Positions 1 to 9,872 of a stretch of DNA of 64,000 bases are shown here, piece after piece. How positions within the stretch are numbered: position 1 is the stretch's first letter; every line of letters begins with the position of its first letter. Where the stretch lies: positions 1 to 64,000 of the forward strand of contig NZ_JAECVR010000012.1 in NCBI RefSeq assembly GCF_016055185.1. The letters are read 5' to 3'. This DNA is from Paenactinomyces guangxiensis. Lineage in GTDB: Bacteria > Bacillota > Bacilli > Thermoactinomycetales > Thermoactinomycetaceae. The notes under the pieces are model-generated. The model saw only the letters and a program-made list of their open reading frames with translations, was not told the origin of the DNA and searched no databases. The translations under genes were made by a program, and so were the position numbers.

Positions 1-57
1 ACTAAACTCTGCCTACTGGCAGAGTCAAGGTTTAAAGAGCATAAAGGCAAGATATGA
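1..57 (+). CDS. Possible C-terminal end of the outer intron's reverse transcriptase
   Basis: Frame 1 is open from the window edge to a TGA at 55-57 and would give an 18-residue tail ending in KEHKGKI. It stops just before domain V, where the maturase ORF of a group II intron normally ends. This is a positional inference only: the fragment is too short to match to a family, and it could be non-coding intron RNA. Confidence 0.25.
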   Translation, partial: TKLCLLAESRFKEHKGKI

Positions 58-113
58 CCTAATTCGTCAGACTTAAGTGAACCGCCGTATACCGAACGGT
101 ACGTACGGTGGTG

Positions 114-1964
114 GTGTGCCACGAACGCACACTGAAAGTGTGCGGTGCTGCACAGAAGATGAGGGTAGGCCCCTCGAAGTCGGTTTGCAGGAGCAGACTT
201 CAAACCACCTCAAGCTGCAAAGGTAAAGAGCTTTTGTGGTGAGCGTTGAGGAAAAGGCAGGACTTGATCTTGTCAGGTGTGAGCCAAGGAGACGAGTGTA
301 GACGAACTGCTGAAGACGTGTCGAAAACGTATGGATGACGTCAAAACTAAGGAGCACCACTGCCTTAGGATCAGTCTAGGGGAAACCTGCTTACTGCCTA
401 GATGGCGTCCGGCATAAAGGCGGCGTGAACTTGGCTTAGGCTTTTGTGTGGAACGTGGGAACCTGTCGTTCCGATGTGAAGGGAGAAACACAAGTGGAGG
501 CCCCATAAGTGTGAGAGTACCAATGCGGGACACAGGGGCGGAGTCGCTTGTAGTAGTGAAGAAGGTCTGTAATAAGACTGGAGCGAAGGAGCGACATCGT
601 TCAGCTTTATAACAAAGAACAACCAAATTTGGAAGGATTCTTGTGAATAAAGCAAAGCCGTTTCAAATTAGTAAGAAAGAGGTCTGGGAGGCATACAAAC
701 AAGTAAAAGAAAATCGAGGAGCTGCGGGTGTTGATGGGCAATCCATTGAGGAGTTTGAACGTGATTTGAGGAATAACCTTTACAAACTCTGGAATCGAAT
801 GTCTTCTGGAAGCTACTTTCCTCCACCTGTTCGCCGAGTAAACATTCCGAAGAGTGACGGAGGGATAAGACCGTTGGGGATCCCAACGGTGATGGATCGA
901 ATTGCACAGACTGTTGTGAAACGACACTTAGAACCTGAGCTAGAAGTTCATTTCCATCCCGACTCTTATGGATATCGACCAAAGAAGTCGGCAATAGAAG
1001 CGGTGGGAGTAGCGAGGAAAAGATGCTGGCAGTACAATTGGGTTCTTGACTTGGATATTAAAGGCTTCTTTGACAACATAGATCATGTGCTTTTAATGAA
1101 AGCAGTTCACAAGCACACAGATTGTAAATGGGTCATTCTATACATTGAAAGGTGGCTTAAGGCACCAGTTCAAGAAGCAGATGGAATCCTTGTCAAAAGG
1201 GAAAAAGGGACACCGCAAGGCGGTGTCATTAGTCCTCTACTGGCAAATCTTTTTCTTCACTATACATTTGATCGGTGGATGCAAATCCATCAACCCAATA
1301 TTCCTTTTGAGAGGTATGCTGATGATGTAATTTGTCACTGTAAAAGTGAAGAGCAAGCGCAGAAGCTACTTACTCAACTTAAGCAACGGTTTGCAGAATG
1401 TGGACTAGACTTACATCCTCAGAAAACAAAAGTAGTTTACTGCAAAGATGATGATCGAAAAGGAAACTATCCAAATGAGACGTTTGACTTTCTTGGGTTT
1501 ACTTTTCGACCTCGACTCTCAAAGAATCGTTGGGGAAAGTGTTTTATTAACTTTACTCCAGCGATTAGCAATAAAGCAGCCCGTAAGATAAGGCAAACTA
1601 TGAGAAGCTGGCGCTTACAACTGCGAAGCGACAAATCTCTTGATGATCTAGCCTGTATGCTCAATCCTGTCATACAAGGGTGGATGAACTATTATAGCAG
1701 CTACTATAAATCTGCTTTTTATCCAACATTGCATTACTTAGACCGAATTATTGTCCGATGGGCGATACGAAAATTTAAACGACTCAAAGGACGGCGCCAG
1801 CGAGCAAGACAATGGCTTCGGCGTATTTCCGAAAAAGAGCCATACTTGTTTACTCATTGGCGATTCTTGAAGGTAACGGCTGAACGATAGGAGCCGGATG
1901 AGCCGAGAGGCTCATGTCCGGATCTGTGAGAGCATAGGGGTGAGATTCCCCTGTGCTACTCGAC
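114..1964 (+). mobile_element. Complete inner group II intron inserted in the outer intron
   Basis: The element starts with GTGTG at 114 (5' consensus GUGYG) and ends with CTACTCGAC at 1964 (3' AY). Bases 114-640 hold the structured domain I-III RNA, the reverse transcriptase ORF sits in domain IV, and domain V is at about 1892-1925 (AGCCGGATG...CATGTCCGGATCT), followed by domain VI (GTGAGAGCATAGGGG...CCCCTGTGCTAC). Domain V spelling and an ORF without an endonuclease domain suit the bacterial class D type, from memory. Length (about 1.85 kb) is normal for a full-length intron, so it may still be able to splice. Confidence 0.85.
643..1890 (+). CDS. ltrA: Group II intron reverse transcriptase/maturase
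   Basis: This 415-residue protein would bind its own intron RNA, aid splicing and copy the intron into DNA during retrohoming. The reverse transcriptase palm carries the first catalytic aspartates in VLDLDIKGFF (about 134-143), the GTPQGGVISPLLAN motif (189-202) and the YADD active site at 225-228. A maturase/thumb (X) domain follows (about 290-370, with VIQGWMNYY). No HNH endonuclease domain is present, which is usual for class C and D proteins and implies use of nicks or forks for insertion. The start is GTG at 643, preceded by GGAAGG at 631. The frame is intact and ends two bases before domain V. Confidence 0.93.
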   Translation: MNKAKPFQISKKEVWEAYKQVKENRGAAGVDGQSIEEFERDLRNNLYKLWNRMSSGSYFPPPVRRVNIPKSDGGIRPLGIPTVMDRIAQTVVKRHLEPELEVHFHPDSYGYRPKKSAIEAVGVARKRCWQYNWVLDLDIKGFFDNIDHVLLMKAVHKHTDCKWVILYIERWLKAPVQEADGILVKREKGTPQGGVISPLLANLFLHYTFDRWMQIHQPNIPFERYADDVICHCKSEEQAQKLLTQLKQRFAECGLDLHPQKTKVVYCKDDDRKGNYPNETFDFLGFTFRPRLSKNRWGKCFINFTPAISNKAARKIRQTMRSWRLQLRSDKSLDDLACMLNPVIQGWMNYYSSYYKSAFYPTLHYLDRIIVRWAIRKFKRLKGRRQRARQWLRRISEKEPYLFTHWRFLKVTAER

Positions 1965-2110
1965 TGAGAGGACGGGGGTTAGTCACCTCCTCCTACTCAA
2001 TTGTCTGAAGTACCACTGGAATTTTGTAAAAAAGCGGTGCCAAGTTTTTTTCTGATAAGTATGACCTGTAAAAACTCTTCAGAGTGGCAAATAATTAATA
2101 AAAGAATGAG

Positions 2111-3349
2111 TTAATTTGCAGAACGGATTGCTTTTGACTTCAGAATCATAAACATGCAAATGGCCATGAGAATAGTTCCACTTACAAGCTGGATTTGGTC
2201 AATAGGAATATGGAGAGACAGTGCTCCTGATACAGCCCCATACCCTATCGGGATTAACCCAATGGACACAGTTGTACTCAAGCTGATGACTCTGCCTAAT
2301 TTGCTCTGTTCTGTATTCTCCTGAATAAGACTGAAGGAATAAATGTTAATAGTTGATATACACATGCCTAAAATAACAAGGACCAGGATCAAATAGAAAA
2401 AGATAGTCAACTGACTCATTAAAACAAGTAAAGCCCCTTCTAGCAACAGCAGACAGAGGGTAATTAACCCTCTTTTTTTGCGAAGATTCATATAGCTGGT
2501 AACTAAGGCGCCCAATAACATACCTGCTCCCAGTGCGCTTTGCAAAACACTAAACTCAAATGCGGTTCCTTTTAGAACATGGCTGGCGATAATCGGAATG
2601 CCAATCATGAGAGGGCCTAGAAAAAAGAAATTGACGGTAACAAACAGGCTAGTCATTGAAAAAAGCAATGGGGACTGGATAACATAAACAAATCCTTCAT
2701 GTAAGTCTTTCAAAAAAGTAGACGAGCGGGTTACTTGTTTTGCAGGGGCCTTGATCAAATAAAGTAAACAGCTGCCAAGCAAAAGGATCAGTAAAATACA
2801 GGTTAACGCTCCGTTAAATCCAAGGCGGGTCAGAATAACCCCTCCTACTATAGGTCCAGCCAATAAAGATAACTGACTGACTGTTTGCATAAAGGAATTT
2901 GCTCTCGTGATTTGGTTTTTATTTACAAGCAAAGGAACCAGTGAGTCTCTTGCGGGCCAAAAAAAAGCATCCAATGAACCAAAGCAGAAAGCAATGGCTA
3001 TGAGGTACCAGATCTGTAATTGACCGTTTAGCAGGAGCAGCAGCATGGCAAAAACCAGAAGGCAACGAAAAGATAAGGAAAGAAACATAATAACAGAGCG
3101 TGAAAATCGATCAGCTATCACTCCGCCAACGGCCATAAACAGGACACGGGGAGTTGTCGTTGCAATCATTGCGATCCCAAGAAGGGAAGCGTTTAAGCGG
3201 AGTTGTTGTAGCACATACAGTTGTTCAAATAAAAGATAAATCGAGACTGAAAAGCCAGACAAAAGGCTGGATGAAAGCAGTAAAATAAATTTTTTGTTTT
3301 TAAGAAGAGACGGAAAAGTTTCTTTGGTTAATTGATTGTAAAGATCCAC
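2111..3349 (-). CDS. MFS transporter, probable exporter of the neighbouring peptide product
   Basis: About 412 residues with some ten to twelve hydrophobic segments spread over the whole length, in the style of the major facilitator superfamily (EntS/enterobactin-exporter-like group). The early loop RVLFMAVGGVIADRFSRS resembles the conserved MFS motif A (GxxxDRxGR) region. I chose GTG at 3349, which has AGAAAGGA about 11 bases upstream; a TTG at 3400 would add 17 residues. It is divergent from the NRPS genes (179 bp between them), so export of, or immunity to, the peptide is a reasonable inference. Nothing in the sequence shows the substrate. The frame is intact, unlike the NRPS genes. Confidence 0.8.
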   Translation of the reverse strand: MDLYNQLTKETFPSLLKNKKFILLLSSSLLSGFSVSIYLLFEQLYVLQQLRLNASLLGIAMIATTTPRVLFMAVGGVIADRFSRSVIMFLSLSFRCLLVFAMLLLLLNGQLQIWYLIAIAFCFGSLDAFFWPARDSLVPLLVNKNQITRANSFMQTVSQLSLLAGPIVGGVILTRLGFNGALTCILLILLLGSCLLYLIKAPAKQVTRSSTFLKDLHEGFVYVIQSPLLFSMTSLFVTVNFFFLGPLMIGIPIIASHVLKGTAFEFSVLQSALGAGMLLGALVTSYMNLRKKRGLITLCLLLLEGALLVLMSQLTIFFYLILVLVILGMCISTINIYSFSLIQENTEQSKLGRVISLSTTVSIGLIPIGYGAVSGALSLHIPIDQIQLVSGTILMAICMFMILKSKAIRSAN

Positions 3350-3528
3350 ATGAATGACATCCTTTCTGTATGTGCAACTTTCAAAATTTATAATCAACAA
3401 CGAAAATTACATAATAAATGATGATTTCTCATTGTATAACTTTTATCATACTATTTCTAATTAAAACAACATTTGATAAAAATTACCGTGAATCTTATGA
3501 TGATTTTAGTAGTAAAAACTTTTAGTAA

Positions 3529-3939
3529 GTGATCGGGAAGGTGATAGTTATTTTTGATGAAAATATTCACACCATTGTTGACATGATTGAAAAGCAAGCG
3601 ATAAAAAAGCCGCATCAGGCAGCGGTTAAATTTGGTGAAGTTATTATTACTTATGAAGAATTAAACAGGAAAGCAAACCAGAAGGCTTATTCTTTGCTTC
3701 AGAAACTGAAGTGTCAAAGAGAATCGTTTGTTGGTTTGATCATGAACCGATCCATCGATCTGGCCGTTGCTATGCTGGGAATATTAAAATCAGGATCTAC
3801 CTATGTGCCGATTGATCCGAAGTTGCCGAAGGAAAGGATCAAGAGCATAGTGGATGACGCAAATCTCAGCTTAATCATTACCGATGATCAAATTCGGCTT
3901 TCATTAAAGAGGTTATGCCGGAACGTTGTACCCATATGA
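3529..3939 (+). pseudogene. NRPS module 1: N-terminal part of adenylation domain A1
   Basis: The fragment carries the start of an adenylation domain (IHTIVDMIEKQAIKKPHQAA...) and core motif LKSGSTYVPIDP (A2-like). It begins directly with the A domain and has no upstream condensation domain, so this would be the loading module. Translation leaves the frame at about 3895-3915, and the rest of the domain continues in another frame. The start is uncertain: GTG at 3529 or 3541, behind GGGAAGG. Either the gene is inactivated here or the base count is wrong. Confidence 0.75.
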
Positions 3940-4793
3940 ATTGGAATCACGACGAAAAAGTAAATAAATATGTTCCTTCTCGTGCGGTGCCTCATGGTGT
4001 TGCATATGTTATCTATACATCCGGGTCAACAGGCAAACCGAAAGGAATCATGATTGAGCATCAGGCTTTGTTCCATTGGGTGAAAAGTTTTTCACAGGCG
4101 GTAGATTTATCAAAGGACCGTTCGTTCCTGGCACTGGCAACCATTTCTTTTGATGCGTCGATTTTTGAAATATTGATTTCGCTTGCTTTTGGTTTGACTG
4201 TGGTTTTGGCTGATGAAACGGAACAGTTAGATCCTGTGTTACTGAATGAGTTACTGGTTAGATATGATGTGGATATTATCAATATTACCCCTACCCGAAT
4301 GCAACAAATTATATCATGCACAAGAACAAAAGGTTTACATAAAGTAAAGAAAATCTTTTTTGCCGGAGAAAGTTTGCCGGAAAAGTTATTGCAACAAACG
4401 AGGAAAGTGACATCTGCTGCCCTGTACAATATGTATGGGCCCACAGAAACGACCATTTCCATCACTGCTCATGATGTGACGAACGCAAATCACATTACGA
4501 TTGGTCATCCGATTTCGGGTGTCACATTTTACATTTTAAATGAACAACTTCAATTGTGTGATATAAACGAAACGGGTGAGCTTTATATTGGTGGAAAGAC
4601 ATTGGCTCGTGGATACTTAAACAATCAGGAACGAACTGAAAGGCATTTTATTTCTCATCCGCTATTCCCGGACAAGCGCTTATATAAAACTGGTGACTTG
4701 GTAAGAAAGCTTCCAGATGGCGATTATGAATATATTGGCAGAGTGGATAATCAAGTGAATTCATGGATATCGTGTGGAATTGGAAGAGATTGA
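3915..4793 (+). pseudogene. NRPS module 1: core of adenylation domain A1
   Basis: This is the second reading frame of the same A domain: A3 AYVIYTSGSTGKPKG, SFDASIFE (A4), NMYGPTETTI (A5), GELYIGG (A6), LYKTGDL (A7) and GRVDNQV (A8). After GRVDNQV the frame is lost (the expected KIxGYRVELEEIE continues at 4774 in another frame), consistent with loss of two bases near 4760. Pocket residues read by eye against the PheA positions are D-A-F-N-F-A-M-I-S. I do not know a published code matching that, so I predict no substrate. Confidence 0.8.
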
Positions 4794-6444
4794 AAACCAT
4801 TTAACCCAATTTGCAAAAATTGAGGATGCAGTCGTGCTGGTAGAGGAAAATAAACAGGGCGAGAAATTGTTAACCGCGTATGTAAAGGCTTTGCACCATT
4901 TACATGTAACAGAATTACGAACGTTTTTAAGCGATCGATTGCCTCATTATATGATTCCTTCCCGATATATTTTATTGGAGAAAATGCCGCTCACTCCAAA
5001 TGGAAAAAAAGACCGAAAAGCAGTGCTTTACATGAAGCAAACCCATCTCTCCTACAATCATTCCGAAATTTCCCCCCGTGATTCTACTGAAGAAAAAATC
5101 TACAATATATGGACCTCAGTGTTGGATGCGAGGCAGTTTGGTATCGATGATCATTTTTTTGCCTTGGGTGGACAATCTTTGTTGGCAACAAAGGTTTTAA
5201 TGAAGCTGCAGGATTGTTTTCAGGTGGACTTATCGATTTCTGATTTGTTTAAAGCTCTAACTGTTAGAAAGTTGGCCGGACTGATTCAATACACACTAAA
5301 ATCTAAGACAAAACAACAGGTGGGGATAAATAAAGCAGATCATGCATATGAAATTCCCTTATCCTCTTTTCAACAACGGCTCTGGTTTCTCGACCGGTTA
5401 GAAGAAGGTCTGTCAACATCCTACAATGTGTTAACTGTTTGGAAATTAAAAGGTTATTGTGATCCAATCATATTGGAAAAAAGCATAAACCATATTGTAA
5501 GCAGGCATCAGTCTCTTAGAACCACTTTCATTGAAAAAGAAGGCCAACCATTTCAAAACATCTTACCTTCCTTACAAGTACCCCTTCTAAAAACCGATTT
5601 GAATCATATATCTGAAAATCAACAAATGGATCAAGTTGTTCAGACTGCAAGGAAAATGACCGAACAACGCTTTGATTTAGAGAAAGGACCGCTACTTAGG
5701 GCACAGTTGTTTTGCCTGGCTGATGCAGAATCTGTATTTGCTTTATGTATGCACCATATTATTTCGGATGACTGGTCAATGGAAGTTTTTATCAAAGAAT
5801 TGGCCGTCATTTATGAGAGTTTTCTTATGAACCAGTCCCTATCCTTACCGGAATTGTCGATTCAATATGCCGACTTTGCCATATGGCAGAGAAAAAGCTT
5901 AAACAGCTCCCGGCATAAGGAGCAAGCAGAATACTGGAAACAACAACTTCAAGGTGACTTACCTGTTTTACAATTGCCTGCGGATCAAGTCAGACCAGAA
6001 CGTTTTACGTATCGAGGTGCTACAGAGACATTGACGATCAGCAGAGAGACGGCGGATCAATTATTATCGTTGGGGCAACAAGAAGAAGCAACTTTGTTCA
6101 TGGTGATCCTTGCTGCGTATAGTATTTTATTGCATGTTTATACAGGACAGGAAGATATTTTGATTGGTTCCCCGATTGCGAACAGAAAACAAGAGGAGGT
6201 GAAGGATCTTATCGGGTTTTTTGTAAATACCATTGTTTTAAGAACAAAACTGTCTGAAAAATTGACTTTTAAAGAACTATTGAAACATGTGAAGCAAATA
6301 TCAATGGATGCTTATAGATATCAAGATTTTCCTTTTGATCGTTTAGTTGAGGAGGTGAAGCCGGAAAGGGATATGCGGTATCCGCTTTTGATTCAAGCAT
6401 GGCTTGTTTTTCAACATATACCTCAAAGAAAATCTTGCTTTTGA
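4774..6444 (+). pseudogene. NRPS module 1: end of A1, carrier domain T1 and condensation domain
   Basis: The fragment starts at the ELEEIE strand of A8 and contains the A10 motif PLTPNGKKDRKA. A peptidyl carrier domain with DDHFFALGGQSLLA follows (the serine would carry phosphopantetheine), and then a condensation domain. The latter starts with PLSSFQQRLWFLDRLE (C1), has C3 MHHIISDDWS, where the usual glycine of HHxxxDG is aspartate, and C5 IGFFVNT. It leaves frame at about 6400-6425, before the last strands of the C domain. The order is A-T-C, so the first amino acid is passed to the acceptor of the next protein. Confidence 0.85.
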
Positions 6445-6721
6445 GCAGGTTCCAGTGGCCCCAGAAACGACAAACTTTGATCTTTCGCTCTCCATTGCTT
6501 TTGTTAGACAGAAAATACAGGCGTCATTTACTTATAACAAAGATTTGTTTTATGCATCGACAATGAAAGTTTTAGCTTCTCGTTTTTTAAAAATTATCCT
6601 GCTGATTATAAACAATCCTGAACTAAGGTTACATGAAATCGTGGAACATTTAAATCAAGATAATCGCAAGCAATGGTTGACAAAGAAAAAAGAGATGTAT
6701 AAGAGAGGTAAAAAAAATTAA
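6404..6721 (+). pseudogene. NRPS module 1: C-terminal tail of the condensation domain
   Basis: This continues the condensation domain in a third frame (NLAFEQVPVAPETTNFDLSLSI..., the segment that follows the C6/C7 region in NRPS C domains). It ends with a basic tail of about 40 residues (KQWLTKKKEMYKRGKKN). The protein ends here, so the NRPS line is split into at least two polypeptides, and the next NRPS protein begins after the dioxygenase gene. The basic tail may be a docking segment, an inference from position only. Confidence 0.65.
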
Positions 6722-6775
6722 AAGAGGGAGATGTAAATGAAAAAGGCCTAGCATAAAAACAGGAAACAACGAGAG

Positions 6776-7771
6776 ATGAAGGCGATTCCGTTGGATATAC
6801 AAGAAATGGTCCGTCAACGCCGTTTTTCTGACGGACAAGCATTGCCTTTAATCATAGAACCTACTTATCCTGATATGAATTTAACTGAATGGTTGAAGCA
6901 GCAATCTGAGTGGGTAGAAAAGCAGTTATTACAGTGTGGCGGAATTTTGTTTAGAGGGTTTCAAGTAAAAAAACAAGTAGATTTTCATCAATTAGTCGAC
7001 GCTATTTGTTCACAGCCAATGACTTATAAAGAAGGGGCTACACCGCGTACAAAAATAAGCGAAAAAGTGTACACCTCTACGGAATTTCCAGCTACACAAA
7101 GGATTGATTTGCATAACGAACTATCCTATGTAAATACATGGCCAAAAAAAATCTGGTTTTGTTGTATCAAAAATGCAGACAAAGGAGGGGAAACGCCAAT
7201 TGCAGATGTACGTAAAGTATATCAACTTATCAATAAAAAAATTATTGATACATTTAAAGAAAAAGGATGGATGTTAGTCAGAAATTTTGGTGATGGGTTT
7301 GGACTTCCGTGGCAGCGTGTTTTTCACACTGATTTGCAACATGAAGTAGATGCTTATGGTAAAGAAAATGGAATTTCACGTGAGTGGAAAGATGAAAACC
7401 GTTTGCGTACAACACAGGTTCGCCCGGCTATTGCCATACATCCGGACACCAAAGAATCTCTATGGTTTAACCATATTGTCTTTTGGCATGAGTCCAGTTT
7501 AGAGCCACGGTTAAGAACCATGTTTCATAATGAATTTGGTAAAGACGGGTTACCTTTTAGTACTTATTATGGTGACGGAACCCCCATTGAAGATGAAGTG
7601 ATTGACGAAATAAAAAAAGCGTATCGACAAGCAACCATCACCTTTAAATGGGAGGAAGGGGACGTATTAATGCTGGATAACATGCTGGTTGCGCATGGGA
7701 GAAATCCATTTGAAGGGGAGCGTAAAGTTTTAGTTTCGATGGGAGAGCCAGTTCATCGCCAAGGAGAGTGA
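6776..7771 (+). CDS. TauD/TfdA-family Fe(II)/2-oxoglutarate dioxygenase (SyrP-like tailoring hydroxylase)
   Basis: This 331-residue non-heme iron dioxygenase is related to SyrP, which hydroxylates carrier-bound amino acids in NRPS pathways. The iron ligands are visible as H113-N-E115 (IDLHNELSYVNTWP) and H307 (LVAHGRNPF), and the 2-oxoglutarate-binding arginine is R316 (GERKVLVSM). It lies between the two NRPS proteins and stops 7 bases before the next one, so it belongs to the cluster. Oddity: the better-spaced start is ATG 6737 (after AGAGGGAG), in the same frame, but its fifth codon is TAG (6749-6751). Family members usually have some 10-20 residues before the MKAIPLD-like segment, so the natural N-terminus may be cut and translation restarted at 6776. 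Confidence 0.85.
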   Translation: MKAIPLDIQEMVRQRRFSDGQALPLIIEPTYPDMNLTEWLKQQSEWVEKQLLQCGGILFRGFQVKKQVDFHQLVDAICSQPMTYKEGATPRTKISEKVYTSTEFPATQRIDLHNELSYVNTWPKKIWFCCIKNADKGGETPIADVRKVYQLINKKIIDTFKEKGWMLVRNFGDGFGLPWQRVFHTDLQHEVDAYGKENGISREWKDENRLRTTQVRPAIAIHPDTKESLWFNHIVFWHESSLEPRLRTMFHNEFGKDGLPFSTYYGDGTPIEDEVIDEIKKAYRQATITFKWEEGDVLMLDNMLVAHGRNPFEGERKVLVSMGEPVHRQGE

Positions 7772-7778
7772 AGAAATC

Positions 7779-9872
7779 ATGGAAAATCACATGACTGAGG
7801 GCTTCCGTTTGTCCCCGCAGCAAAAGCATTTATGGTTTTTGGGAAAAAATCATTCGTCTTCTCCTTACAAAGTTCAATATTCAATTCTTATGCAGGGGAC
7901 GGTTGACCACCAGCGATTGGAGAAGGCATTGAAACGAATGATTCAACAGAATCATATTTTGCGAACCAGCTTTGTGCAAATGCCCGGTATGAATTTTCCG
8001 GTACAAGTCATTCAGGAGCCGGGAGAAGTATCCATCACCTGTCACGATTTAACAAAGGAAAGTCAAGCTGAGCAACAAAGATACACCCGTTCACTATTTG
8101 AAGAAATGTTGAACAAGCCTTACTCCTTGGCAGAAATGCCGTCAATCCAGGCGGTTTGGCTGAAATTGTCTGCTACGGAACAGATTTTAATTCTAGGGTC
8201 CTCCTCGATGTATTTGGATAATGATTATTCATCCTTATTAACGCAGCTTCGTGATAGTTATGATCAGATCGAGAGTGACCATGAACCATTGCAATATGTC
8301 ATGATATCTGAGTGGTTTAATGATTTGCTTGTGGATCCCGAAGCGGATATGGGACGGGAGTATTGGGAAGATAAAGAAATTTCTAAATTAAACTTGCAAT
8401 CTTTTGAAAAAACATTCATATGTAATGATCCTTGGCAATCATGTCATCCGGAGCATATTTTCCTGTCTTTGGATGAGTCGCAGTTGCGAAAGTTAGAAAA
8501 TATTGCTCGGGAGAAGAAAGTGAGTGAGCAAGCGCTGTTTCTGACTTGTTGGTATACACTTCTTCATCGAATAACAGAGCAAGGGCTAGTGACAGTGGGA
8601 ACGCTTTGTGATCCGCGGGAGGATGAAGAATTAAGGGGAGTGATTGGACCGTTAGCCAGATATGTTCCATTCACCCACACCTTACAACATGAGTCTTTTC
8701 AAGATTTGCTGCTCAAGTTAAACAGACGTTTATGTGAAATGACTGAATATCATGAATGTTTCTCGTGGGATCATATGGAAACGGAAGAACGCTGTTTTTC
8801 TTTTGGTTTTGATTTTCAAGATCGAACTCAATGGGCCAGTGGTTCAGAGATTACTTTTTCTTTGCTGAACCAATATCACTGGCTGGATTATTTTAAGATT
8901 AAATTGTCTGGTGTCAGAGACCATCATGGATTTACGTTAGAGTTTCATTATGATGCACAATGGTTCGATCAAGCTGCTGTCACTCAATTGGCTGACTACT
9001 ACATGACCCTTCTGGAAAAAGCTTTATCTAATCCAAAACTACCTGTTGACCAGTTAGACATATTGAATGAGGTGGAGAAAAAGAAGAGTTTGCAAGTATT
9101 TAATCAAACAGAAGCAAACTTCCGGCTCGAGGCTGGTTTGCATCAAATATTTGAAGAGCAGGTCAAAAAGACGCCGAACAACATTGCCGTTCAATTTGAA
9201 GATCAGCATTTAACTTATGCTGAATTAAATCATCAGGCGAACCAGTATGCCCGCTATCTGGAGAGAGAAGGGGTAGGTCCGGAGACGGTAGTAGGCATTT
9301 GCCTTGAACGTTCACTTGAAATGGTGATTACTATGTTGGCGGTGCTGAAAGCTGGTGGGGCATATCTTCCGCTTGATAAGGATTATCCTGAGGCACGGCT
9401 GGCATTTATCATCAAAGATGCCCGGCTTTCGTTATTGATTACAACCAGAGAATGTTTACCAAATGACCTGGATCTGGAGCCAGAGGTTCACATTCTCTAT
9501 TTGGAGGAACAGAAATCCATCCTGCTTGAGGACAAAACAGATATTCAGCGACCCGTATCAGAAAACCAAAGTGCATATGTGATCTACACATCAGGCTCTA
9601 CAGGTTTGCCAAAAGGTGTGATTATCCCGCATCGGGCGTTATGCAACCATATGTTGTGGATGCAGGATAAATTTCCTCTGGGGGTGGATGATAAAGTACT
9701 GCATAAAACTTCATTTAGCTTCGATGCTTCCATTTGGGAAATATTTGCGCCACTTTTGGCAGGAGCTGCATTGGTCATTGCTAAACCGAAAGGACAATTG
9801 GACCCGGAGTACTTGATTGAAACAATTCAACAGAAACAAATTACCGTTCTCCAAGTTGTTCCTACGCAGTAG
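7779..9872 (+). pseudogene. NRPS protein 2: degenerate condensation-like domain and first part of A2
   Basis: Residues 1-430 have condensation-domain architecture (LSPQQKHLWFLGKN near the start). The catalytic HHxxxDG is replaced by S142-S143-M-Y-L-D147-N148, so peptide-bond formation by this domain is unlikely. An adenylation domain starts near residue 450 with A1-A3 motifs (LKAGGAYLPLDKDYP; AYVIYTSGSTGLPKG near 595-610) and FSFDASIWEIF. The frame ends in VVPTQ followed by TAG at 9870-9872, where a leucine codon is expected (VVPTQLRILLEQEG continues past the stop). Inactive C-like domains next to a SyrP-like hydroxylase recall the interface domains that recruit such hydroxylases in siderophore NRPSs. 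The N-terminal start ATG 7779 lies 7 bases after the dioxygenase stop. Confidence 0.85.

Larger units (their letters stand above)
1..2001 (+). mobile_element. Outer group II intron, 3' part (domains V and VI), split by a second intron
   Basis: Bases 79-113 fold as a typical group II domain V: two arms of the ACCGCCGTATACC / GGTACGTACGGTGGT kind around a GAA-type tetraloop. The matching domain VI follows only at 1965-2001, a GACGGGGG...CCTCCTCC stem ending in CTACTCAAT with the expected 3' AY end. If 114-1964 is removed, the sequence reads GGTGGTG then TGAGAGGACGGGGG, the usual continuous domain V-VI sequence of bacterial group II introns. The 5' part (domains I-IV) lies before the window, so the intron class and 5' exon cannot be seen. 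The 3' exon starts at about 2002 and shows no recognisable gene. Confidence 0.75.

Noticed and set aside
3401-3528. Fur box in the MFS/NRPS intergenic region (siderophore hypothesis)
   Set aside because: AATGATGATTTCTCATT is only a partial match to the Fur consensus, and no siderophore-specific domain is visible in the NRPS.
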